64,000 bases of DNA, taken from contig NC_003076.8 in NCBI RefSeq assembly GCF_000001735.4, forward strand, positions 23,811,835-23,875,834. Reading direction: 5' to 3'. Position numbers and translations under genes: made by a program. This DNA comes from Arabidopsis thaliana. Its lineage: Eukaryota; Streptophyta; Magnoliopsida; Brassicales; Brassicaceae. Below are positions 36,570-47,116 of this stretch, piece by piece. Below the pieces are notes generated by a model. It made no database searches. It was not told the origin of the DNA and saw only the letters and a list, made by a program, of their open reading frames with translations. Within the stretch, counting starts at the first letter, position 1. Every line of letters starts with the position of its first letter.

Positions 36570-39500
36570 TTAGTAACTTCTAAAAACTCACACTCTAATC
36601 TGATTCTCTTTGATTCTTCTTCCGTAAGAGAGTTAGAATAGTTCTGTAAGTTGTTTGTAATGACAATAAGATTTCAATGGGGCTATATATACATATTGCT
36701 AAAAGGGATGTTATGGAGATAGTGGAGACATCATCATCATGATCATCATTTATCAATGATCATCCTCATCATCATCCATCAAGAGAAAGAAGCTTATTAT
36801 GGGTATGTTCTCTCTTCTTGATGCTCAAAAGACTATTGCTTCTTTTTCCATTTTTCAAAAGTTCTTTAATTAGATTTATTTTATTTTCATTGTTAGAGAA
36901 ATTTAGAAGCTTCGCTATCGCTTTTCTTTGCCATTCTTATTGGTTAGTGTTTATTCGTTTTTAACTTGTAACGATTTATTTCAGTTTTTCCACTATATTT
37001 GATAGTGTAAACCTAAAGACAAATTTGGATTCTTTCTCTATTCCGGATATAGACACAAACTGTGAGATTCTTCAATGACTTCAATGTTCAATGTCTCTGT
37101 TGTGATAACAAAAAGAGATAACTTAAGAGGATAAGTCCGGCGCCGGATCTCAGGTCGGGCTAATGATATTTCGCCACGTGTCATTCCGAGGATAAGTTGC
37201 CGACCTTTCTTGATCACATAGAGCCAAAGTGGAAAAGAGAACCGAAGAATGAACTTGAGCTTCTTTAAATCGCACGCATGCATGTTCATGTGATCCGTTT
37301 TTTGGATCTAAAATTTGTTACATTTATTTTTTTTTAATAATATTAAAAAGTAATATGCCAAAATATATATACTATTATATTGGTTGAAATATACTATATG
37401 ACTTTATATCTCTAATTAATTTTGTTAGGAAAAGAACATTTTATCAAAGACGAGAAGATGAGGTCCACAAAATTCTCCCACTTGCTGAATTCTATTCGTT
37501 TTCTTCTTCTTTATCGCTTCAAGGATCACAAATCAATCATTCATTTTTTTTTTAGAAAAAATATAATGAACAAATATCTTGAAACCTTTTAACAATGAAA
37601 ATAAAGTATTGATGTAATTTGTTTTAGGTTCATGTATATTAAATTTTTAGTGATCGTCTTTGATTGATCAACGCAGATTAAAGCCTATGGCAGAAAGAAG
37701 CGTCCGTTAAGAAAAACAGGTAATATAAAGTTGATCAAAAATGTTTATTGATAGGTTGCATGATTCGGATAAACCAAAATGTCTTATCTTAAACCGAAAA
37801 ACAGTTATAAACTATATAACTTTTTATTTGGTTCAGTTGATTATAATTTTTCTATAATTTAGTATTACGCAATAATTACATCAAAAATCAGAATTCACTT
37901 ACTGTATATATATGTGAAAGAAATGAGGAAAACTAGTGTGAACGCATGAACAGTTTATCTGGTTATTTTCTCAAAAGAACTAAAAATAGTGAAATAACTG
38001 GATGTCTTACTCGCAAAGTATCACGTGATGATGATACACGTTATTTACACGTTGTTCGGAAGAAGAGATTCCATTCGGGGGAATAAAACTCAAAACTATA
38101 TCTCATCATATAATAATATCAAATTGGAGACCAAAAATTCTAGCTGCCTTGAAAAATTGGTACATATATGGTCCCTTTGCGTATATTTCAAAAGCATCAT
38201 AGAAGTATCAATATAATTATCGACATTTATGCATGTATTTACCCAAATCTATATACACAAGCAAGTATTGACATTTGTAAGTTTATATTTTCGTAGAGTG
38301 TCAATACCCAAAAGCATGCAATGACTGAGAACTGTTGTCCATTTTAGATAAGAGATAGATTCTCATGTGAGAGATTCTTCTCACTGGTCCCTATTTTACT
38401 TCCGAACAGAAGTCAATTACATTTATGTATGTGTATGTGTATGGGTATGTGTACATGTATGATGATATATATGTATGTGTAAAGTAATATATGCCTTTTG
38501 TTTTTGACTTTTTGATACATTTTTCAGGGTGAGTAAATAAATCAAAAACATTAACGTTTAACCCTTTCTACAAATACTCAATATTTGTGTCAATAGTATT
38601 TCAAAGTGAGAGCTATATCATAGTGTTAACTTTTATGCGATCAAGATATTTATGTGTTTACGGTAGAATAATTAACTTCTGCTCACTACAAATTATATTT
38701 GATATATTGTTTCAAAAACTTGACGTCTACACAAGAATCCTATCCAACCGAAGTACATGTTTTGACGCTTTTCTAGTTCAAAAAATCATGTAAAACCTCC
38801 TCTAACTTCAAGCAAACACTAATACTATATATTAATGTCATACTTTGTTCATGGTGCACAAAAATATGATATTGAATCTCTGGATTTACTACTACGCCAC
38901 CAACCACTTGTCCTGAGATCAATATAAAAACTTTGACATGTTAATCACATTTCCATTATAATATATTTGTAAAAAAAAAGTATTCGAGCCAAGTATATAT
39001 GAATCAATGAAAGATACTATAGTTTGATGCTTGATTGGGATTAGGATAACACATTATGCGATATGCGTTAGGGATAAGTTCTTAATATATAGTACTATTT
39101 AGTTAAGACGTCGAAGAAGAAAGGAATGTTATCTTTCGTTTTGGTAAACAAAAGAATGATATCTTAATGAATAGATTGGAAAATATTCTCTTAGCTTTTA
39201 ATATGCAGATTTTGTTTGACGACAACTTTAGATGTCGATTAGGCTCCCAATTATTTAAACATGTTTATTTCCGTTTATGCGGAACAAGAATTGTCAAAGA
39301 CTTTTTCTTTTTACCTTGCTAGCAGCATATCTTCTTTTGAGTTTTATATGGACTTTGACCATTAATTTTAGAGTAAATTATCTAGAGTGTCGCATATGGG
39401 AAGAACAATACTCATGACACATTAACATGGGGTTTCAATATGATTAAAAAGAAGAAGAAGTCATTTTTGATACGAACGAAAGTTCATCTACTAGCAAATT

Positions 39501-40290
39501 GCACATCATGTAAATTTACAAAGAAAGCCCTTCAAAATTGGAGAGGCCAGAAGACATGAACTTTGAGTTTTCTTAAGCATCAAAGAATGTGATCCACTTC
39601 TGACAAATATGAAGCATCGGAACAAAAGGAATATAAAAGAAGACTCTCAACAAGTCTTATTGTGATGTAAGTGTAACAGTTAACATAGCACATTCTGAAT
39701 CTTGATTAGATCAAAGTCAAAGACTTCCCCACTTTATATTCCTCCCAGCCGCACAATCACACAAGTTCACAAAATGGAAAAAAAAACTTCAAATTTGAAT
39801 CTCAGCATCTGAAAAATATCTCTTTATTAGAATGTTTTGACTCTGTTTTTGAGACTTAAGCATAAGTCTGGGAATCTGAAAGTGGTTTTGTTTCTTCATT
39901 TCCTCATTCAACCGCATTGGGATGTCTGAATTACGTTCAGACATATACAAATTCAAAAATCACATGAACTCTACCTATACCAAATCTAAGGTCAGAGACA
40001 TTATTTGGGCCTGTGCACAATAAAGCCCAGTCAACAAAAGTCATGGGCCAGAGAAAACAGACAAAGCCCATTTAGTCTCTTCACTCTGCAGTCAAACAGA
40101 GCACCTTCATAAGGCATGACATTTAGTTTGCAGTGAAATCCGTGTGCAAAAAGATACTCGCACCTTATTTATATATAGTAAAAGAAGCTGAAACATCATA
40201 GAGCAATCAAATAACGTAAACACAAAATGAAGAAACGTTACAACGACAATAAAGATTTATTTGTGATGACTGACGACGATGATGAATTGC
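36570..40290. other. Spacer before the subtilase cluster
   Basis: A CAT/GAT-rich stretch (36727-36782) lies in the promoter of the small gene. A TATG-type microsatellite is at about 38424-38480. From about 37030 to 38350 the DNA is paralogous to 45340-46500 (see the repeat entry). Imperfect 12-bp repeats GAATGTTATCTT/GAATGATATCTT at 39124-39135 and 39154-39165 flank a TTTTGGTAAAC insert. No gene is recognised. Confidence 0.55.
37030..38350. repeat. Duplicated non-coding segment, copy A (with 45340-46500)
   Basis: Several blocks match the spacer at 45340-46500 in the same order and orientation. Shared blocks include CGCCGGATCTCAGGTC, CGACCTTTCTTGATCAC, AGCTTCTTTAAATCG, a GACGAGAA-TATGAGGT-type block, GATTCCATTCGGGGGAATAA, and CAAGTATTGACATTTGT. 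Each copy lies downstream (3') of a subtilase gene, so the duplication unit included spacer plus gene. Confidence 0.8.
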
Positions 40291-43200
40291 TCATGCCTCA
40301 TCAACAACCATTATGTAAACAACAATGGGACTTCTCACGTTATGGGTACCGTCAGACCAAATTAGATTTGCAGACGAAGGGACTTCCGAGTCAACGTCGC
40401 TGCCTGTAACAGTGACACTAAAAGATTGCTTCTCGTTCACTGTCTTAAAATACAGAACACTAGGCGTGACCTTGATGCTAAGCTTAGATCCGTGACCTGC
40501 GACTACCTTTGATTTGTATGTAGAGTTTGGCGTGCCGACGTTGGTCAACGTTCTGTTGAAAGTCACAGAGAAGGTACTATCGGTTCCTGACAATTTGGCC
40601 GACATTGAAGGATAGTTAAGGTTTCTAGGCAAGATTTTGTTTTTCTTGGAGCACTTGACGGTATCACCCGAGATGATTTTAAGGGTCTTCGAAGTGTAGT
40701 TCATGCCGCAGAGAAAGGCGATGTGGTCAGCTTTGTCCAATTCATAGACAAGTCCAGGATTTAAAGCGGCCATCGGGTCGACATGTCCAGCTCCATAAGC
40801 AAACTCGGTCGATGCGATGCCACGTCCCTTAGCTTTTACAGGCCAAGCTGCAAAGATTAGTTAAGATAACAGTCAACAAAGGTTACTTGTAGCACAAGAA
40901 AGTAAAAATTGCATTCAGTATTGCTTACCAGTTGTCATGATGGCAGATTGAATCATGGAAGGAGACCATCTAGGGTAAAACGTCTTGACATACGCAGCCA
41001 CCCCTGCAACATGAGGACAAGCCATTGAAGTTCCAGAGAAAACAGAGTACTTCACACGTCTGGTGTCATCTTCGGACGGTTCACCATTAGGTGAAAATGC
41101 AGCAAGGATCTCCACTCCTGGTGCTGTTATATCCGGCTGCAATTCATCCACCATTGTCTCTCAGACCGGAGTAATAAACAGAACCGAGAGCATAAATGTT
41201 ATGTATATTTTTACCTTGAGAATATCAACAGCGATGGTGTTTGGACCACGAGAAGAGAAGGAAGCGATAACAGGAGATGTCCTATTGAAGATTGTTTCCG
41301 TTTTTAGAACAGCCGCTTGTGGAGAACTGAGAAAACAACACACATAAATTTTAGGATAAAGATGGAGAATCTGAAGCAGATGTATAAAGCGTAGAGACTA
41401 GAGAAGATGATTGTTTACTCTTGGGACTCAATGTAAGAGACGAGAGACTTAAAGTCTTTTGCTTTTAAACCAGAGGCAGGTAAATGGTGAGTGAATGCAA
41501 CGTCGGGTCTAGGGGATTTATCAATGATTGCAATAGCTCCAACTGATTTAGCTATCTTGTAACCACTCGGACCACCACACACTAAAATCTTTCCCTTCAC
41601 ACGGCTTTTGTTTAGACACGCTGGCGCACAAAGTCTGCAAAAACAATTGAGCTCATTACATTGATTAATTGACACTGTCATCATCACAATTAAGATACTG
41701 TTTAGTAGGGAGAAATTTTTACGCTGCCGTTTTGGCGTCACAAGCAGATGAAGCTGCAGATTTTCCATACACTAGAGGGTACTTTTTTCCTTTCATATCG
41801 AAAGCATTCACTGACCTCCCCTGTTACGTCAAAGGAACAGAGGATTCATTGTAAGGAAGAGAAAGATTACCAGAAAAGAGTGTTACTTGATACTCACGGC
41901 AAGTGTCTTGCCGTTTCCGAGAACAACTTTGGTGATAAACCCACGGTTCGTGGTGCTGGCTGCAACGGTAAAGATCCATGGCGCTACATGCGAGACTGTG
42001 GTGGGCTTTGGACCGCTGTTACCCGCAGAACTTACAGTGAGAATCCCTTTGGCCATAGCGTGAAAAGCTCCGATCGCTATCGGGTCATCTTCGAATATGG
42101 ATGGGAATTGAAACCCAATAGAGATGGTGATGAGGTCTACACCGTCTGCAATCGCGTCATCGAACGAAGACAGTAGAGCTTCCGAGCTACACCCTGAATC
42201 GGTGCAGACTTTGTAAGCGGCGATTCTAGAGGCCGGAACACCACCTCTTACGGTTCCATTGCCGATTCCAAAGAAACTTGTGTCTTTGACTGCATTTCCA
42301 GCTGCTGTGGAAGCCGTGTGTGTACCGTGGCCACTAGTGTCCCTTGTACCTTCGCTTGTGTAGTCTCTTGCCCCAATCAACTTGCTGAAAGATTAAAACA
42401 ACAGATTTTACGTCAAAAGCCAAGCTATTTTCTAAGTATATCTCTAGCTTTGAGTCAAAGCCTTTGACCGACGATACTAATCTTTAGAGAGCAATTATAT
42501 AATTAAGAGTAAATTACTTGTTGCAGGTGAAGTTTTTGCCACCGGAACAAACACCTTTCCATTTCTTAGGAGGAGGACCAAAGCCTTTGTCGGAGAAGCT
42601 CTTGGATTCCGGCCAAATCCCAGTGTCGATGACGCCGATGATAGTATCACTTTCTATGGCCAAGTTTCTCTTTGTATTCTTTCCTTCCTTCACCCCCATG
42701 AAGTCCCAAGACGTCGTCGTATGGAGTTGTAATATCTTGTTTGGGAACACAGACACAACTCCCTCTATTTCTAAAGAAACCACAAAAGGCTTTGAGTGTT
42801 TAAAACCTATAAAATTATTTCAACATAATTGTGTCAAAATCGAATAACACTCACCGGCAATTAATGTACGTTCTGACTCAGTGAGCCTGGCTGCGAAGCC
42901 GTTGAAACTCCTCTTGTAACTTCTCACCAAGCGACCTTCGATCGAACTGAAAAATAAAATCACTTATCAAAACTTCATAACAAATAAATTTAACTGACTA
43001 TAACTAATCATGATTAGAGAAATGAACAAATTAAATCACACCTTTCTCCTGTGACCTGTTGAAGAATACTCATGTGATCGGACGTTGGTATGTAGTCCGC
43101 GCGAGACGAAAGTGAACCCATGTAGACTATATACACCTTCATGGATCATCATATATCATCATCAACTCATCATCATTATCATCACATGTTAATGTATACA

Positions 43201-43401
43201 GAAATAGATACGGATTAAACACTTAATGTGCAAATTAGAAGTTCGTTTAATTTTCAAAAACAAAATAAAATGAGAAGTCTAGTTAGTATGCATGAACGTT
43301 TATAATACCTGTGTATCTTCATCTATGATTGCTGAGACTGAACTCAATAACAAAACAAGGAGCCATGAGTATAGGCAAGTGGACGCAGCTAGATTCGCCA
43401 T
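40291..43401 (-). CDS. SBT4.12: Subtilisin-like serine protease, group 4
   Basis: Ten exons (43401-43309, 43136-43042, 42946-42855, 42770-42518, 42384-41898, 41820-41723, 41634-41419, 41326-41215, 41136-40929, 40847-40291) total 2211 nt, giving 736 aa. Domains in order: signal peptide, I9-type propeptide with [12 protein letters not shown] and [12 protein letters not shown], an S8 catalytic domain interrupted by a protease-associated domain, and an Fn3-like C-terminal domain. The triad is present: Asp at about 142 ([11 protein letters not shown]), His at about 197 (GHGTHTAS), Ser at about 519 ([12 protein letters not shown]), with the oxyanion Asn in SAGNSGP. These enzymes are secreted to the cell wall space and cleave peptides or proteins. 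The substrate of this one is unknown. The symbol is from memory. It is the first member of the tandem cluster. Confidence 0.93.
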
Positions 43402-44389
43402 TTGTTTTGTAAAATGTAGTAATTGTTTTATTTTCTATGATGATATACGTGCAAATTAAGATCTCTTTATATAGAAGAGATCATACATGCACCGTGTTCA
43501 GAGTTGTCTCAAACGATTTGCAGCCCTATTTTAAAAATTATTAAGAGTATATATTTTTAATATATGTTATTTTGTCGTCCTCCGCGAAAGCCCAGCGATA
43601 AACAATCCGTAACACTTGAAACTAAGATAGACGGTTCTGCCTGCAATATATTTTAAGACTTATGATTAGTGAATGATACAAACAATATAATTTTTTGGAA
43701 TAAAACCCCATATCTAGAATATAAGATAAATATAAGGCATATTTGTATGTATTTATACATAATTATATGCCCTAATTTATATGTATATAAGTATTTTTTT
43801 AAAAAAATTGAATGGAGATTCTGTTTGACATCTCCACCACATACTAAAAATCAAAATTTATTTCATTGTCTCTAATTTTGTGTCGTTATTGTTATAAATT
43901 AAATCAAAATTTACCATGATTTTAGGGTAATTTTAATCAAATCTTACCCTAACATTCAATAAATGAATTATAGCATAAAATCGTTTTAAATTGGTACAGC
44001 CGGTCACAAGGCTTTAGGAAAAGTGGGAATCCCATTTATACAGTTTTTTTAAGTTCGTGGTGAATCATTGGACTATTTTATGGGGTACGTATTTGATTAG
44101 TACTATATGGAGTATTTTAAAGTGATTAGTCGATTAGATGCTTATTCCTTTTATATATTTCAGTTGGTCCATGAAACAACATCGACGCCATAAACAATAA
44201 GCAAGAATATTGCAAAGAGAAAGATGTAACACATTTATTAAAATAAATAAACTAGACCCAGACTCTCACATACAATAAAGCATAAACAACATTATATTCC
44301 ACTATATAGTATATTTTTGTGATTAAAATAAATTAAAGTTACTGAGAAAATTGTCATAACCCACATGTTAAAAAACTCTTTTAATATAT

Positions 44390-44435
44390 AAAAAGTAAGT
44401 GCCGTCAAAAAGAAAAAAAACAAAAAAAAAGTAAG
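44390..44435. repeat. 10-bp direct repeat flanking a GTC-poly(A) insert
   Basis: AAAAAGTAAG is at 44390-44399 and 44426-44435. The 26-bp insert starts TGCCGTC followed by an A-rich tail. The repeat is itself A-rich, which weakens this case. Confidence 0.55.
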
Positions 44436-44850
44436 ACCATTATGCAAATATTTTTGAATTAAATATACAAATCCTCACACATGTATATCAGAAGAAACTC
44501 ATTAATGCATGCATGCAAATGCGTATACAGAAGGCTAAATGCATATATGTAAGATAAAGTTTTCTTTTATTATTAGAAAAAATATGGTAAAATTTGGTCT
44601 GAAATCTGGAAGGGTACATAGTTGTAATCGAGAAACATAATTCCATGAAAAGTTATGGTATCTGAGGTTTTAGCATTGTTTATGCATCATGTGAGAATGT
44701 GGAGCTGTATTAGTTTTCACTCCCATCACATCAGAGTCGCTTCTGTGTTATGAAAATTTTAACTAGAGTTGATATCGTATCTTCATAATAAAATTTAAAG
44801 AAGTTGATAATAACGAATAATTATTAGAGATACATTAGCAAAATATATAC

Positions 44851-44956
44851 GAAGTTAATTTATTAAGGCAGTTTAATTAGCAGATAATGTCATAATGATA
44901 TGGTCATACATTTTCAGACAAACAAAAAAATAGCTGATATGGTGAATGGACGTTAA
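44851..44956. repeat. Promoter-distal block shared with the SBT4.13 upstream region
   Basis: GAAGTTAATTTATTA, CAGTTTAATTAG, then GCTGATATGGTGAATGGACG in order match 56684-56734. Here a 50-bp segment (44881-44930) ending in seven A interrupts the match. A T-rich stretch of about 55 bp follows the shared GACGTTA, before the shared CACATGAAAGT resumes near 45022. Confidence 0.7.
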
Positions 44957-45455
44957 ACCCTTTTTCATTTTATTTTTTTTTTTTTATTTTTTTTATTTAT
45001 GGTGAGGTTACATATACGGTCCACATGAAAGTCACTCATGTATTCACACCTTGTTTTTACGAGTACTACTTGATCGTTATTTGGTGAATATTTAGCGTGA
45101 TCTGTCCACAAGGATCCAGGTTAACGAGGGATAGAGTCAACGACAAAGGTTTAAGTTTCCGGAGAAAGACGATCCAAAATGTAGGTACAGTCTGTTTTCT
45201 CTGACAGTTACCAAATTTCCATAACGTAATTACTATTTTGGATTAACCATATTTTTTTTTTTGTTGCCAATTTTGATTCTCAATTAGTTGTCTACCAAAC
45301 AATCCTCAAATCCACAAGGAGGTACATTTTGCCTACAAACAGTGAGATTCTTCAACGTTCTGCGCCGGATCTCAGGTCATTCAACTTATAGGTTGCCAGA
45401 GACTGAGTATAAGTTGCCGACCTTTCTTGATCACGTAGAGCCAAAGTGCAAACGA

Positions 45456-45735
45456 GAGAACAGAAGAAGTTAAGCTTCTTTAAATCGGATTCCTTTTAGT
45501 TTTGAAATAGCTTCCTTTAATTTCTTTAATGGAAAAAAGTAATGTGCCAAAATAAATATACTATTGTATTGTTTAAACTTTATATCTGTAATTATATTTA
45601 TTTTTTATGAAAAGAGAACAGAAGAAGTTAAGCTTCTTTAAATCGGATTCCCTTTTAGATTTGAGATAGTTTCCCTTTATATATTTAATTGATAGAAAAA
45701 GTAATACACCAAAATAAATATGCTATTATATTGGT
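45456..45735. repeat. Tandem duplication of about 125 bp, period about 158 bp
   Basis: Both units begin GAGAACAGAAGAAGTTAAGC (45456 and 45614), continue CTTCTTTAAATCGGATTCC, and share AGTAAT, CACCAAAATAAATAT-like and CTATT-TATTG blocks. The second unit is closer to copy A of the spacer duplication at its 3' end. Confidence 0.75.
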
Positions 45736-45907
45736 TAATTAATATATGACGCTTTTTATCTGTAATTAATTTTTATAGGAAAAGAAACGTTTGATCAAAA
45801 GACGAGAATATGAGGTACCTATAAATTATCCACTTGCTGAAGTGTTTACTTTTCTACATTTTTATCGTCAAGGCTCACAAAATCAGTCACTAATCTTTTC
45901 AGTAAAC

Positions 45908-45962
45908 AACATACTTGTTAGTTTTTTTTTTTTTTTTTTTTTTTTTTGTTAAGAACATACTT
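45908..45962. repeat. 9-bp direct repeat flanking a 26-T run
   Basis: AACATACTT is at 45908-45916 and 45954-45962. Between them is GTTAG, a run of 26 T and GTTAAG. Homopolymer length is unreliable in many assemblies. Confidence 0.55.
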
Positions 45963-46616
45963 TTTAGTTTTCAGGAAAAAATATCTTCAAACCTTTAACA
46001 ATAAAAATCTGATATTAATGTAATTTGTTTTAGTTTCATCTTACATGTATATTTATTTGAACATCTTAACCCAACTTAAAGCCTATATGAGTATATGACA
46101 GAACAAAACGTAAATGTCAGAAAGAAACAAAAATAGTAAGAAAGATAATAAACATGCATTGTGAAAGAACACGTGAATACACGTAGTTTACAAACTTTAC
46201 ACGTTGTTAGGAAGAGAGATTCCATTCGGGGGAATAAAACTCAAAACTACATCTCATCTTATATTATTAATTATATCAAATTGGAGGCATATCTTTCAAA
46301 AACACTTTATCAAAAAGAAAAAAATATAAACATCGTAAAGATACCAAATATAGCTAAAAAATATTTTATGCATGTGTTTACTCATCAAATCTTCGGGTAT
46401 ATATATTATGTTTATACACACAAACAAGTATTGACATTTGTTAATATAAGCATGTATAATGAGTGAGAAGTGAGAACTGTTGTCTATTTCAGATAGGAGA
46501 TACAGTCTAACTTAAATATACTTATCTTTCAAAATAGTCAAAAACTTTTTTTTTTTCTGAGCAAAGACAAAATAGTCTACACAAATCACATTTTCATGAT
46601 TTTAAATCTCATATAT

Positions 46617-46670
46617 GTGATGAGCCTAATAGTTGATCAAAAAGAAAAAAAGAAAAGTGATGAGCCTAAT
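46617..46670. repeat. 14-bp direct repeat flanking a 26-bp A-rich insert
   Basis: GTGATGAGCCTAAT is at 46617-46630 and 46657-46670, perfect copies. The insert begins AGTTGATC followed by an A/G tail. Confidence 0.8.
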
Positions 46671-47116
46671 CCTACGAATCAGAGTATTAGAAATTAGAAT
46701 ACGTGACAAGTGACATAAGAAAATAAATATGCATATACATTATATTATATGTTGTTGTAAACTATTTAAAATATGTTGTTAAATATTAATTATTGACATA
46801 AATAATGATGTTTGTGTACCTCGAAGACAATAAATTTTGGAAAACCAATTGCAAATACTAAAAACCATGGACATTTTGTAAGATCCAGAAACAGAAAGAA
46901 AGCTTACATTTTCATCCATCTCATTCCTTGTTGCAAGTTATGGTTTGATAACTTGTCTCCGCTCTTGGTTCATAAACATTTTTATTTTGGTCATAGAATT
47001 CAGATTATCAAGAACAAAAAAAAAATGTCCTAAAAGTAGCTTACACTATTTAGACTTTCTCCATGGACCATGTTTATTACATTTAAGTTATATAATGACA
47101 ACTATATCTGCCTCAT

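Larger units (their letters stand above)
45340..46500. repeat. Duplicated non-coding segment, copy B (with 37030-38350)
   Basis: Colinear with copy A (see that entry for shared blocks). It lies just 3' of the subtilase gene at 47117-50253. Copy B carries an additional internal tandem duplication (45456-45735) and a long T run. The copies share about 16-20 bp exact blocks with divergent, indel-rich DNA between. Confidence 0.8.
43402..47116. other. Spacer between SBT4.12 and the next subtilase
   Basis: SBT4.12 promoter with TATATA-type box near 43465-43475 and the motif AGATCATACATGCACCGTGT (43484-43503), which recurs upstream of SBT4.13. Blocks near 44851-44956 are paralogous to 56684-56734 upstream of SBT4.13. 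The second half (45340-46500) is the copy B spacer duplication. Several short direct repeats are listed separately. No additional gene is recognised. Confidence 0.6.

Noticed and set aside
36727-36782. CAT/GAT-rich block as a possible CRISPR-like or regulatory array
   Set aside because: Irregular microsatellite DNA upstream of the small plant-specific gene. No regular spacers, and this is a plant nuclear genome.
38025-38216. Open frame sharing RDSIRGNKTQNYISSY with one at 46161-46466
   Set aside because: The shared peptide reflects duplicated non-coding DNA. Frames outside the shared block do not match, and neither has gene structure.
41748-42176. 142-codon plus-strand frame within SBT4.12
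   Set aside because: Antisense to the catalytic-domain exon; equivalent antisense frames recur in the paralogues for the same reason.
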